Positions 8,986 through 17,503 of a stretch of DNA of 64,000 nt are shown here, piece after piece. Each line of letters opens with the position of its first letter. The first letter of the stretch is position 1. The notes beneath the pieces were generated by a model. It saw only the letters and a list, made by a program, of their open reading frames with translations, was not told where the DNA came from and did no database searches. A program made the position numbers and the translations under genes. Source of the DNA: Clavibacter michiganensis (GTDB lineage Bacteria > Actinomycetota > Actinomycetes > Actinomycetales > Microbacteriaceae); the NCBI RefSeq assembly GCF_021216655.1, contig NZ_CP080437.1, positions 124,001 through 188,000 on the forward strand, in the 5' to 3' direction.

Positions 8986-9254
8986 AGGTCGTCGCGATCT
9001 GCGGCGTGGGGATCGGCACGTCCGGCATCCTCAAGGTCAACGCGGAGCGGGCGCTCGCACGCCTCGGCATCGAGGCGGACGTGACCGCGGCCGACCTCGC
9101 GAGCGTCGCCTCCCTCGGCGAGGACGCGCAGGTGATCCTCACGTCCCCGGAGCTCGTGGACCGCATCGGGCAGACGTACGCCGACGTGGTGGTGATCGAG
9201 AACTACTTCGACCTCGAGGAGATCTCCGCCAAGCTCGACGCCGCGCTGGGCTGA
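8982..9254 (+). CDS. PTS EIIB component (lactose/ascorbate type)
   Basis: A 90-residue EIIB domain with the phosphocysteine Cys7 in the loop ICGVGIGTSG, matching the PTS_IIB fold used by ascorbate and galactitol systems. It would accept phosphate from the preceding EIIA and pass it to sugar bound in an EIIC, which is not present nearby. The ATG at 8982 overlaps the EIIA stop. Its last 52 bases overlap, tail to tail, the end of the membrane protein gene on the other strand, an unusually deep convergent overlap. Confidence 0.87.
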   Translation: MKVVAICGVGIGTSGILKVNAERALARLGIEADVTAADLASVASLGEDAQVILTSPELVDRIGQTYADVVVIENYFDLEEISAKLDAALG

Positions 9255-10213
9255 TCCGCCCCGGCGGGAGCCGATGCCGCGTCCGCCGCCGAGGTGGGGA
9301 CCGGGCCACCGCGGGCGATGACGATCCCGGCCGCGAGGAGCGATGCCCCGGCGATCGCCGCTCCGGCCGCGATCACCGCGGGCGACGGGCCGGTGATCGG
9401 CTGCCCCGCGAGCGCCTGCGCGGTGACGAGCGCGACCGCCGCGAGGTACGCGACGGCGGCGATCGCCGTCAGCCGGACGCGCACCCGGTCCGGCGCCAGG
9501 GCCGGGATCCGCCGCGCCGCCAGCCCGAGGAGCAGCGCCGCGACGGGCAGCAGCTGCAGCGCGTGCATCCCGACGAAGTGCGGGATCCGCAGGTCGCCCG
9601 AGGTGGTGCTCCAGCCGAGCACGGGGAGCCCGGGGCCGCCGTCCGCCGCGCCCACGGTGTGCGCGCCGGCCACGCCGTGGAAGTCGGCGAGCTGGGCCGC
9701 GGTGGGAGAGGTCATGAGGTACGCGAGGCCGATGCCGACCAGCGCGATGAGGGCGCCTGCCCGGATCCCGAGCGTCAGCGCCGGGTCGGGCAGCCGCAGG
9801 CGCAGCACGGCCAGGCTCGTGAGGAAGGCGCACAGGTACAGCACGGTGACGGAGGCCGCCATGACGCCCCAGAGGGCGGTCGCCAGCGGGGTCGTGACGT
9901 TGAAGTGGCTCGTCGTCCCGGCCGCCGCCGCGCCCACGATGACCGCCTGCTCGATGACCAGCGCCACCGCGACCACGGTCCCCACGACGTGCGCCTGCCG
10001 TCGGAAGCGCGGGAGCCGTGCGATGAGCCACGCCCACGAGACGGCGTAGACGAGGATCGACAGCGAGAACTTGGCGGGCTTGTCCCAGACGGGCGCGCCC
10101 GTGACCACGCGGTCGTCGACCAGGCCGCCCACGAGGCACGCCGCCGCGACGACGGCCATGAGCGCGGCGACCGCCATGAGGGGCCGGTGCCACCCGAACG
10201 CGCGGCGGATCAC
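9203..10213 (-). CDS. Conserved membrane protein of unknown function, coupled to MerR regulator
   Basis: A 336-residue protein with about eight predicted membrane segments, for example ACLVGGLVDDRVVTGAPVW followed by FSLSILVYAVSWAWLIA, and a long small-residue C-terminal tail. I do not recognise a named family. The motif HFVGMHALQLLPVAALL may mark a functional helix pair. The GTG at 10213 overlaps the MerR stop by 4 bases, so the regulator and this protein are made together and the membrane protein is the likely output or partner of the regulator. Its 3' end overlaps the EIIB gene by 52 bases. Transport or redox roles are guesses only. Confidence 0.75.
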   Translation of the reverse strand: MIRRAFGWHRPLMAVAALMAVVAAACLVGGLVDDRVVTGAPVWDKPAKFSLSILVYAVSWAWLIARLPRFRRQAHVVGTVVAVALVIEQAVIVGAAAAGTTSHFNVTTPLATALWGVMAASVTVLYLCAFLTSLAVLRLRLPDPALTLGIRAGALIALVGIGLAYLMTSPTAAQLADFHGVAGAHTVGAADGGPGLPVLGWSTTSGDLRIPHFVGMHALQLLPVAALLLGLAARRIPALAPDRVRVRLTAIAAVAYLAAVALVTAQALAGQPITGPSPAVIAAGAAIAGASLLAAGIVIARGGPVPTSAADAASAPAGADQPSAASSLAEISSRSK

Positions 10214-10836
10214 GACGCGGCCTCCGTCGGCATCGCGATGGTGGCCTGCGCGATCCGCCGGAGCCCGGCGGCCAGCTCGTCGCCGAGCACGGTGCCGACG
10301 ACCATGAGCTCGGCCATCGCCGTGCGGTCGGGCCGGGCGCTCACCCCGGCGAGGTCGGCCTGGGCCTGCACGCCCGCGGCCTCGGCATAGCGCGCGAGGT
10401 AGGCGTCCTCGACCGGGTGCCCGGAGCGGGCGAAGGCGTCGACCGCCCGCGCTGCCTGCGCACGGCCGGCGTGCCCGTCCAGGACACACCAGCCGGCCTC
10501 CTCGGTGACCGCGTCGATCCGGGCGAGCGCGTCGGACGCGGGCGGCTCCGTCGCCGGCGGGCCGGGCGTGAGGGCGTCCTGCGCGACCGCGAAGACGTCC
10601 TGCACGCGGCGGTCGTCGTCGTCGAGCACGGCCAGGACCTCGCGGGCCCGGGCGACGGGCAGCCGCCCGACGTCGATGAGCGCGCGGATCAGCCGGATCC
10701 GCCGCGCGTGCTCGTCGTCGTAGTCGGTGCGGTTGTCGCGGACACGGGTGCCCGCGGGCAGCAGGCCCTCGCGGACGTAGTACTTGACGGTGGCCGGCGG
10801 GACGCCCGTGGTCTCGGCCAGCTCGGTGATGCGCAT
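10210..10836 (-). CDS. MerR-family transcriptional regulator
   Basis: A 208-residue regulator. Residues 1-70 form the MerR winged helix-turn-helix (MRITELAETTGVPPATVKYY then REGLLPAGTR), with a dimerisation helix following (RRIRLIRALIDVGRLPVARA). The C-terminal 120 residues are an unassigned ligand domain without a cysteine pattern for metal or oxidant sensing, so a small organic ligand is more likely (inference). A palindromic operator sits just upstream, overlapping its own promoter spacer, which suggests autoregulation. The downstream membrane protein is translationally coupled and therefore probably under the same control. Confidence 0.88.
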   Translation of the reverse strand: MRITELAETTGVPPATVKYYVREGLLPAGTRVRDNRTDYDDEHARRIRLIRALIDVGRLPVARAREVLAVLDDDDRRVQDVFAVAQDALTPGPPATEPPASDALARIDAVTEEAGWCVLDGHAGRAQAARAVDAFARSGHPVEDAYLARYAEAAGVQAQADLAGVSARPDRTAMAELMVVGTVLGDELAAGLRRIAQATIAMPTEAAS

Positions 10837-10842
10837 GCCGCG

Positions 10843-10874
10843 AGGCTAGCGCACTGATAGCTCCACTACCAGTG
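10843..10874 (-). promoter_or_regulatory. Promoter and MerR-type operator of the merR-membrane protein operon
   Basis: On the minus strand TAGCCT (10848-10843) ends 6 bases before the MerR ATG, a leaderless-type arrangement. Upstream, the 9-base arms at 10852-10860 and 10866-10874 (CACTGATAG and CTACCAGTG) form an inverted repeat with one mismatch around 5 bases. The dyad lies where the -35/-10 spacer should be, the hallmark position for MerR regulators. Confidence 0.6.
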
Positions 10875-10923
10875 AACGTCACACGGAGATCACGGGCCGC
10901 CGGACGGCCCGCGGATCCCCGCC

Positions 10924-12627
10924 TCAGACCTCGAGGAGGAGCGGCACGGCCTGCGCCAGGTCGGCCACGACGGCGCGCGCGGCGTCTCGGCGCTCGGCCA
11001 CGGTGCCCTCGGTGCTCTGCGCGTCGAGGTAGACCTTGATCTTCGGCTCCGTGCCGCTCGGACGCACGATGAGCCGCGCGCCGTCGCCCAGGTGGAAGCG
11101 GAGCACGTCGCTCGGCGGCAGGTCGGCCGTGCCCTCGGCGAGGTCGTCCATGCGCTCGACGCGACGGGATCCGATCGAGGTCGGCGGCGACTGCCGGAGC
11201 TTCGCCATGATGCGCGGGATGACGGCGAGGTCGGTGACGCGCACGGAGATCTGGTCGCTCGCGAAGGAGCCGAACCGCTCGGCGAACTCGCGGTCGTAGT
11301 CGTCGATGGTCTGCCCGCGCGACTTGAGCAGCATCACGCCGTGGAGCACGGCGACGGCGGCGGAGATGCCGTCCTTGTCGCTCGTGATCCAGGGCGCGAC
11401 CAGGTAGCCGAGCGCCTCCTCGTAGCCGTAGACGAGATCCGGCACGCGGCTGATCCACTTGAAGCCCGTGAGCGTCTCGCGGTAGCCGAAGCCCAGCTCC
11501 CGGGCGACGACCTCGAGCGCGGGGGAGGAGACGAGGGACGAGGCGAACGTGCCCGTGTTGCCGTCCGCCGCGTAGCGCTCGGCGATGCCGAGGCCGAGCA
11601 GCATGCCGACCTCGTTGCCGGAGAGGCGGCGCCAGGCGCCGTGCTCATCCGCGATGGCGACCGCGAGCCGGTCGGCGTCGGGGTCGTTGGCGATGATGAG
11701 CTCGGCGTCGGACCGCACGGCCGCCTCGAACGCGAGGTCGAGCGCGCCCGGCTCCTCGGGGTTCGGGAAGTCGACCGTGGGGAAGTCGGGATCGGGATCC
11801 GCCTGCGCGGCGACGACGACGGGCGCGTCGACGCCGACCGCGTCGAATACGCGCGCCGCGGTCTCCCATCCGACTCCGTGCAGCGGCGTGTAGACCCACT
11901 TCAGGGGGGCGAGCGGGGCGGCGAACAGGTCGGCGGTCTCCTCGACGTAGGAGTCGATCAACGTCTCGGGCGCGATCTCGTAGTCGTCCGCCACCGGCAG
12001 CTGCTGCACGGTGCGCTCGCCCGCGGCCTTGTGGATGAAGGCCGCGATGTCGCGGTCGGCCGGGCTGACGATCTGCGCGCCGTGGTCCTCGTCGCCGAGG
12101 TAGACCTTGTAGCCGTTGTCGCGCGCCGGGTTGTGCGACGCCGTGACCATGACGCCCGCGCTCACGGCGAGGTGCTTCACCGCGTAGGCGAGGACGGGCG
12201 TGGGCAGGGCCCGGGGGAGCAGCACCGTGCGGACGCCTGCACCGGCCATGATCCGCGCGGTGTCCTCGGCGAAGACCCGCGAGTTGTGGCGCCCGTCGTA
12301 GCCGATGACGATGCTGGGCCGCGGGCTGCGGCTGCGGAGGTAGTCGGCGAAGCCGGCGGCGGCCTGCGACACGAGCACGCGGTTCATCCGGTTCGGGCCC
12401 GCGCCCAGCTCGCCGCGGAGCCCGGCGGTGCCGAACTGGAGGCGCGTCTGGAAGCGGTCGCGGATCCCTGCTGCCGCCTGCTCCCGGTCGGCCGCGGAGG
12501 CCCCGGCAGCGGTGCCGTCGACGAGGGCGAGCAGCTCGTCGACCTCGGCGCGGGTGACGGGATCCGGGTCCTGCGCCTGCCAGGCGCGCGCGGCCGCGAC
12601 CAGCGCCGCGGTCTCCTCGCGGCTCAC
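10924..12627 (-). CDS. Phosphomannomutase / phosphoglucomutase family protein
   Basis: A 567-residue alpha-D-phosphohexomutase, the long class often called PmmB/PGM in actinobacteria. The catalytic phosphoserine is Ser164 in TASHNPARDNGYKVY. The metal loop DPDADRLAVA and the phosphate-binding RPSGTEPKIK near the C-terminus are intact. The family includes phosphopentomutases, and the neighbouring purine nucleoside phosphorylase, which makes ribose-1-phosphate, makes ribose-1-phosphate to ribose-5-phosphate conversion a fair alternative. The GTG start at 12627 overlaps the phosphorylase stop (GTGA). A second, distinct mutase (manB) begins at the far end of the window. Confidence 0.9.
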   Translation of the reverse strand: MSREETAALVAAARAWQAQDPDPVTRAEVDELLALVDGTAAGASAADREQAAAGIRDRFQTRLQFGTAGLRGELGAGPNRMNRVLVSQAAAGFADYLRSRSPRPSIVIGYDGRHNSRVFAEDTARIMAGAGVRTVLLPRALPTPVLAYAVKHLAVSAGVMVTASHNPARDNGYKVYLGDEDHGAQIVSPADRDIAAFIHKAAGERTVQQLPVADDYEIAPETLIDSYVEETADLFAAPLAPLKWVYTPLHGVGWETAARVFDAVGVDAPVVVAAQADPDPDFPTVDFPNPEEPGALDLAFEAAVRSDAELIIANDPDADRLAVAIADEHGAWRRLSGNEVGMLLGLGIAERYAADGNTGTFASSLVSSPALEVVARELGFGYRETLTGFKWISRVPDLVYGYEEALGYLVAPWITSDKDGISAAVAVLHGVMLLKSRGQTIDDYDREFAERFGSFASDQISVRVTDLAVIPRIMAKLRQSPPTSIGSRRVERMDDLAEGTADLPPSDVLRFHLGDGARLIVRPSGTEPKIKVYLDAQSTEGTVAERRDAARAVVADLAQAVPLLLEV

Positions 12628-13451
12628 AGGGCGCCCACGATGCGCGCCAGCATGCCGCCGATGCGGCCCTCGGCGGCGCGGCCGGCCTCGATGACCTCCT
12701 CGTGGCTGAGCGGGGTCTTCTGGATCCCGGCCGCGAGGTTCGTGATGAGCGACATGCCGAGCACCTCCATGCCGGCCTCGCGCGCGGCGATGGCCTCGAG
12801 GGCGGTGGACATGCCGACGATGTGGCCGCCGATCGCCTTCGCCATCTGCACCTCTGCCGGCGTCTCGTAGTGCGGGCCGCGGAACTGGCAGTAGACGCCC
12901 TCGTCGAGGTCGGGCTCGACCTCGTGGGCGATCGCCCGGAGCCTGGCCGAGTAGAGGTCTGTGAGGTCGATGAAGGTCGCGCCCTCGAGCGGCGAGTCGG
13001 CGGTGAGGTTGATGTGGTCGCTGATGAGGACGGGCGTGCCCGGGGTCCAGTGCTCCTTGATGCCGCCCGCGCCGTTGGTGAGGATCATGGTCCTCGCGCC
13101 GGTCGCGGCCGCGGTGCGCACGCTGTGCACGACCCGGCGGACGCCGTGGCCCTCGTAGTAGTGGGTGCGCGCGCCGATCACGAGGGCACGGCGGCCGGAC
13201 GGCAGCAGGACGCTGCGGAGCGAGCCGACGTGGCCCTCGAGCGCGGGCTTCGAGAAGCCGACGACCTCCGTCGCGGGGATCGTCGCGGTGGTCTCGCCGA
13301 TGAGGTCCGCCGCCTTCCCCCATCCGCTGCCGAGCGTGAGGGCGATGTCGTGGCGCTCGACGCCCGTGAGCTCGGCGATCTGCCCGGCCGCCTGCCGCGC
13401 GATCTCCTGGGGGTCGGCGTCGGGCGACTCGAGGGGGTTGCTGTACGTCAT
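12624..13451 (-). CDS. Purine nucleoside phosphorylase (trimeric, inosine/guanosine type)
   Basis: A 275-residue phosphorylase that splits inosine and guanosine into base and ribose-1-phosphate. Family features: LGSGWGKAAD (phosphate site), YYEGHGVRRVVHSVR, LTNGAGGIKEHWTPG and SLITNLAAGI. The size and motifs fit the trimeric class rather than the hexameric DeoD class. The ATG at 13451 lies 6 bases from a -10 element. It forms a two-gene operon with the mutase and receives inosine from adenosine deaminase. Confidence 0.94.
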   Translation of the reverse strand: MTYSNPLESPDADPQEIARQAAGQIAELTGVERHDIALTLGSGWGKAADLIGETTATIPATEVVGFSKPALEGHVGSLRSVLLPSGRRALVIGARTHYYEGHGVRRVVHSVRTAAATGARTMILTNGAGGIKEHWTPGTPVLISDHINLTADSPLEGATFIDLTDLYSARLRAIAHEVEPDLDEGVYCQFRGPHYETPAEVQMAKAIGGHIVGMSTALEAIAAREAGMEVLGMSLITNLAAGIQKTPLSHEEVIEAGRAAEGRIGGMLARIVGAL

Positions 13452-13457
13452 GCCCCG

Positions 13458-13463
13458 ATCCTA
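13458..13463 (-). promoter_or_regulatory. -10 element of purine nucleoside phosphorylase gene, leaderless type
   Basis: Minus-strand TAGGAT, followed by 6 bases (cggggc) and the ATG at 13451. No room for a ribosome-binding site remains. Confidence 0.55.
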
Positions 13464-13541
13464 AATGCGCGGGCGCGGGCGGCCCCGGCCGCCACGACGG
13501 CCGGGTTCGCGCGGGCCGCGGGCCTGCGGGATGATGTGCGC

Positions 13542-14984
13542 ATGGGATACGAGTTCGAGGCCAACCAGCGGATCGCCGTCCTCGGAGGGGGTCCCGGCGG
13601 CTACGAGGCCGCCATCGCCGGAGCGCAGCTCGGCGCGGAGGTGACGCTGGTGGAGCGCGTGGGCGTCGGCGGCTCGGCCGTGATGACCGACGTCGTCCCC
13701 TCGAAGACCCTCATCGCCACCGCGGAGGCCACCAACGCGCTCGGCGAGGCCGCGGACCTCGGCGTCCAGTTCTTCTCCCGCGGCGAGGCGACCCGTCGGC
13801 CCGTGCGCCCCGAGGTCGCGGTCAACCTCCAGGCCGTCAACGACCGCCTGCTCCGGCTCGCGCGCCAGCAGTCCGAGGACATGAAGTCGAGCCTCATCCG
13901 CGCCGGCGTCCGCATCGTGCAGGGCGAGGGCCGGCTCGACGGGCCGAACCGCATCATCGTCTCCACCGGGCGCGGGGGCGGCCGAGGCACCGACTTCGAC
14001 GAGATCGACGCGGACACCACGGTCATCTCCACGGGCGCGAGCCCCCGCATCCTCGACACCGCGAAGCCGGACGGCGAGCGGATCCTCACCTGGACGCAGC
14101 TCTACACGATGGACTGCGTTCCCGAGCACCTCATCGTCGTGGGATCCGGCGTCACGGGCGCCGAGTTCGCCTCGGCCTACACCGCGCTCGGCGCCAAGGT
14201 CACGCTCATCTCCTCCCGCGACCAGGTGCTGCCGGGCGAGGACGCCGACGCCGCCCGCGTGATCGAGGACGTCTTCACCCGCAACGGCATGACCGTGCTG
14301 TCGAAGTCGCGCGCCGAGTCGGTCGTCCGCAAGGGCGACGGCGTGGTCGCGACGCTCAGCGACGGCCGCGTCGTCGAGGGCAGCCACTGCCTCATGGCGG
14401 TCGGATCCGTGCCCAACACCGCGGGGATCGGCCTCGAGGAGGCGGGCGTGCAGATGAGCGACTCCGGCCACATCCGCGTCAACCGCGTCGCGCGCACCTC
14501 GGTGCCGAGCGTCTACGCGGCGGGCGACTGCACCACGTTCCTGCCGCTCGCCTCGGTCGCGTCGATGCAGGGCCGCACGGCCGTCTACCACGCGATGGGC
14601 GACGCGGTCAGCCCCACCGAGCTCCGCAACGTGACCTCGAACATCTTCACGCAGCCGGAGATCGCGACGGTCGGCTGGTCGCAGAAGCAGATCGAGGAGG
14701 GGCTCGCGCAGGGCGACATCTACAAGCTGCCGCTCGCGTCCAACCCCCGCGCGAAGATGCAGAACGTGAAGGACGGCTTCGTCAAGCTGTTCGCGCGCAC
14801 CGGCTCCGGCACGGTCATCGGCGGCGTCATCGTCGCCCCCAAGGCGAGCGAGCTGATCTTCCCGCTCGCCCTCGCCGTGGAGCACCGGCTCACGGTCGAC
14901 GACGTCGCCCGCGCGTTCACGGTCTACCCGTCGCTCTCGGGCAGCATCTCCGACGCGGCGCGCGCGATGCACATCGTCCTCTGA
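13542..14984 (+). CDS. LpdA-like NAD(P)H quinone / flavoprotein dehydrogenase
   Basis: A 480-residue protein of the pyridine-nucleotide disulfide oxidoreductase fold: FAD site LGGGPGGYEAA (residues about 13-23), NAD(P) site VVGSGVTGAEFASAYTALGA, second FAD motif VPSVYAAGDCT and a dimerisation domain. In true lipoamide dehydrogenases the segment after the FAD site carries a redox CxxxxC pair; here it reads GVGGSAVMTDVVPSKTL and has no cysteine. The protein therefore cannot do disulfide chemistry and resembles mycobacterial LpdA (Rv3303c), described as a quinone reductase. The ATG at 13542 is preceded by a GATGAT box 6 bases away. It is monocistronic, and a perfect hairpin ends it. Confidence 0.88.
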   Translation: MGYEFEANQRIAVLGGGPGGYEAAIAGAQLGAEVTLVERVGVGGSAVMTDVVPSKTLIATAEATNALGEAADLGVQFFSRGEATRRPVRPEVAVNLQAVNDRLLRLARQQSEDMKSSLIRAGVRIVQGEGRLDGPNRIIVSTGRGGGRGTDFDEIDADTTVISTGASPRILDTAKPDGERILTWTQLYTMDCVPEHLIVVGSGVTGAEFASAYTALGAKVTLISSRDQVLPGEDADAARVIEDVFTRNGMTVLSKSRAESVVRKGDGVVATLSDGRVVEGSHCLMAVGSVPNTAGIGLEEAGVQMSDSGHIRVNRVARTSVPSVYAAGDCTTFLPLASVASMQGRTAVYHAMGDAVSPTELRNVTSNIFTQPEIATVGWSQKQIEEGLAQGDIYKLPLASNPRAKMQNVKDGFVKLFARTGSGTVIGGVIVAPKASELIFPLALAVEHRLTVDDVARAFTVYPSLSGSISDAARAMHIVL

Positions 14985-15002
14985 CCCGCCGGCCGCATCG
15001 CT

Positions 15003-15060
15003 CGGCCCCACGCGACGACGGCCGGCCCCCGAGGGGACCGGCCGTCGTCGCGTGGGGCCG
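15003..15060. terminator. Perfect 23-bp inverted repeat, bidirectional terminator
   Basis: Bases 15003-15025 are exactly complementary to 15038-15060, with a 12-base loop. It fills the 78-base gap between the converging LpdA-like and carboxylase genes, touching the stop codon of the latter. It is the longest perfect stem seen in the window. Confidence 0.85.
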
Positions 15061-15062
15061 GA

Positions 15063-16832
15063 TCAGACGATGTCGAGCAGGCGGTGCCCCGACGGGACGG
15101 TCTGGCCCACCTCGGCGGCGATCCCGGAGACGGTGCCCGCGGTGTGCGCCGTGAGCGGCTGCTCCATCTTCATCGCCTCGAGGACGACGAGGAGGTCGCC
15201 CTTGACGACCTGCTGGCCCTCCTCGACCGCGAGCTTGACGACGGTCGCCTGCATGGGCGAGGTGACGGATCCGCCGCCCGAGGTGTCGACGGAGCCGGCC
15301 TGCTTGCGCCGGGCCGGGGCGGCGGCCGCGCGGCGGGACGAGGACGCGCCTGCTGCGGGCGCGAGGTCCTCGGGGAGGCTCACCTCGATGCGCTTGCCGC
15401 CGACCTCGACCACGACCGTGTGCCGGGCGGGCGCCTCGGCGGCGTCCTCGAGGGCGCCGGACCACGGCTCGATGGTGTTGTCGAACTCGGTCTCGATCCA
15501 GCGCGTGTAGACGGAGAAGGGCGCGCCGTCCGCCGGGGCGAAGGCCGCGTCGTGCACGATCGCGCGGTGGAAGGGGAGCACGGTGGGCAGCCCCTGCACC
15601 TCGAACTCGTCGAGGGCGCGGCGCGAGCGCTCGAGGGCGTCCTCGCGGCTGGATCCCGTGACGATGAGTTTCGCGAGCAGCGAGTCGAACGCGCCCGAGA
15701 CCACGTCGCCGGCCCGCACGCCGGAGTCGACGCGGACGCCGGGGCCGCCGGGCGCCTGGAACACGTGCACGGGGCCGGGCGCGGGGAAGAAGCCGCGGCC
15801 CGGATCCTCGCCGTTGATGCGGAACTCGAACGAGTGGCCGCGCGGCGCCGGGTCGTCGTAGTCGATGAGGCCGCCCGCGGCGATGCGGAATTGCTCGCGC
15901 ACGAGGTCGATGCCCGTGACCTCCTCGGAGACCGGGTGCTCGACCTGGAGGCGGGTGTTGACCTCGAGGAAGGAGATGGTGCCGTCCTGCGCCACGAGGA
16001 ACTCGCACGTGCCGGCGCCGACGTAGCCGACCTCGCGGAGGATCGCCTTGGACGCGGCGTAGAGCTGGGCGTTCTGCTCGTCGGTGAGGAACGGCGCGGG
16101 CGCCTCCTCCACGAGCTTCTGGTGGCGGCGCTGCAGCGAGCAGTCGCGGGTGGAGATCACGACGACGGTGCCGGCGGAGTCGGCCAGGCACTGCGTCTCG
16201 ACGTGGCGCGGGCGGTCGAGGTACTTCTCGACGAAGCACTCGCCGCGGCCGAACGCCGCGACGGCCTCGCGGGTGGCGGACTCGAAGAGCTCCGGCACCT
16301 CCTCGCGGGTGCGGGCCACCTTGAGGCCGCGGCCGCCGCCGCCGAACGCCGCCTTGATCGCGACGGGCAGGCCGTGCACGTCGACGAAGTCGAGCACCTC
16401 GTCGGCGCCGGACACGGGGTTGAGCGTGCCGGGGGCGAGCGGCGCGCCCACGCGCTCGGCCACGTGCCGGGCCGTGGTCTTGTCGCCGAGCTGCTGGATG
16501 GCGCTCGGCGAGGGGCCGATCCACGTGAGCCCGGCGTCGATGACCTGCTGGGCGAAGTCGGCGTTCTCGGCGAGGAAGCCATAGCCCGGGTGCACGGCGT
16601 CGGCGCCGGAGCGGCGGGCGATGGAGAGGAGCTTGGCGATGACGAGGTAGGTGTCGGCGCTCGTCTGACCGTCGAGGGCGTAGGCCTCGTCGGCGAGCGT
16701 GACGTGCAGGGCGTCGCGGTCCTGGTCGGCGTAGACGGCGACCGAGCCGATCCCCGCATCCCTCGCCGCCCGGATGATGCGGACGGCGATCTCGCCCCGG
16801 TTGGCGATGAGGACCTTGTTCACACGCGTCAT
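15063..16832 (-). CDS. accA3: Acyl-CoA carboxylase alpha subunit (biotin carboxylase + biotin carrier)
   Basis: A 589-residue fused subunit. Residues 1-450 are biotin carboxylase: N-terminal [23 protein letters not shown]-grasp loop [11 protein letters not shown] and [19 protein letters not shown]. The end is the biotin carrier domain, with the biotinylated Lys555 in EAMKMEQP. It carboxylates biotin for the beta subunit encoded at 23.3 kb, making malonyl- or methylmalonyl-CoA for fatty acids. The ATG at 16832 is set by the promoter element 8 bases upstream. The order accA3 - maf - accE - accD - birA matches mycobacteria, except for inserted genes at 18.4-22.8 kb. Confidence 0.95.
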   Translation of the reverse strand: MTRVNKVLIANRGEIAVRIIRAARDAGIGSVAVYADQDRDALHVTLADEAYALDGQTSADTYLVIAKLLSIARRSGADAVHPGYGFLAENADFAQQVIDAGLTWIGPSPSAIQQLGDKTTARHVAERVGAPLAPGTLNPVSGADEVLDFVDVHGLPVAIKAAFGGGGRGLKVARTREEVPELFESATREAVAAFGRGECFVEKYLDRPRHVETQCLADSAGTVVVISTRDCSLQRRHQKLVEEAPAPFLTDEQNAQLYAASKAILREVGYVGAGTCEFLVAQDGTISFLEVNTRLQVEHPVSEEVTGIDLVREQFRIAAGGLIDYDDPAPRGHSFEFRINGEDPGRGFFPAPGPVHVFQAPGGPGVRVDSGVRAGDVVSGAFDSLLAKLIVTGSSREDALERSRRALDEFEVQGLPTVLPFHRAIVHDAAFAPADGAPFSVYTRWIETEFDNTIEPWSGALEDAAEAPARHTVVVEVGGKRIEVSLPEDLAPAAGASSSRRAAAAPARRKQAGSVDTSGGGSVTSPMQATVVKLAVEEGQQVVKGDLLVVLEAMKMEQPLTAHTAGTVSGIAAEVGQTVPSGHRLLDIV

Positions 16833-16840
16833 GAGACCCC

Positions 16841-16846
16841 AGCCTA
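16841..16846 (-). promoter_or_regulatory. -10 element of accA3, near-leaderless
   Basis: Minus-strand TAGGCT followed by 8 bases (ggggtctc) and the ATG at 16832. A transcript starting about 7 bases downstream would have at most one or two untranslated bases. Confidence 0.5.
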
Positions 16847-16954
16847 GGGTCTGGGATGCGCGCGGCTTCGGAGGGTCCGCACAAACATGAGGGGCCGCCG
16901 GGTACGCGTGCCCACAACCGGCCGGTCGCGTCGCGCCCCTGGCATGATCGACGC

Positions 16955-17482
16955 ATGACCGCACCCGGCACCGGCGACGACGACGCGCGAGCGGCCGCGG
17001 CCGACCTCGTGGAGCTGCTGAGGGCCACGGTCGCCGAGCTGCGGGCCCGTCGCGCGCCCGACGAGGCGCTCGCCGAGGTGCGCGCCAAGCGCTCGTTCGG
17101 GCCCATCAAGCGGCAGCCGGCCATGGTGCCGGTGGGTCGCGCCTGGCGGCTCGGCGTCCTGCTGCTCTCGGCCGACGGATCCCTGCGTCGCACCGGCAGC
17201 ATCACGCGTGCCGTGGAGCCGACGCGATCCCAGGGCCTCGACTCGGGCGTCGAGGCGCGCAAGGAGGCGAGGCGCCAGGCCGTCCGCGCCTTCGAGGAGG
17301 GCGACGCGGTGGACTACGACTGGGAGCCGATCGCGCTCGACGCGGCGTCGCTCGCGCGCGGATCCGGGCCCCTCAGCCTGCGCGGCCGCGAGATCCGCGT
17401 GCAGTGGGGGCCGGCCGCGCACGAGACGCGGTCGCTCGACGCGTACCTCGCCGACCGCATCGAGGTCCTCGGGATCGGCTGA
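16955..17482 (+). CDS. Hypothetical protein, 175 residues
   Basis: A soluble 175-residue protein I cannot assign. It has an Ala/Glu-rich N-terminal helix (residues 10-45, [18 protein letters not shown]), then a conserved-looking core: [45 protein letters not shown]. No membrane segment, signal peptide or catalytic signature is seen. A CATGAT box 6 bases before the ATG at 16955 fits the local leaderless pattern loosely. It diverges from accA3 and converges on maf with only 21 bases between stops. Codon use is like its neighbours, so it is a real gene. Confidence 0.75.
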   Translation: MTAPGTGDDDARAAAADLVELLRATVAELRARRAPDEALAEVRAKRSFGPIKRQPAMVPVGRAWRLGVLLLSADGSLRRTGSITRAVEPTRSQGLDSGVEARKEARRQAVRAFEEGDAVDYDWEPIALDAASLARGSGPLSLRGREIRVQWGPAAHETRSLDAYLADRIEVLGIG

Positions 17483-17503
17483 CGCCCGCCGGCACCGAGC
17501 GCG

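Noticed and set aside
13542..14984. Dihydrolipoamide dehydrogenase
   Set aside because: Redox cysteines are missing, so a quinone-reductase-like role fits better.
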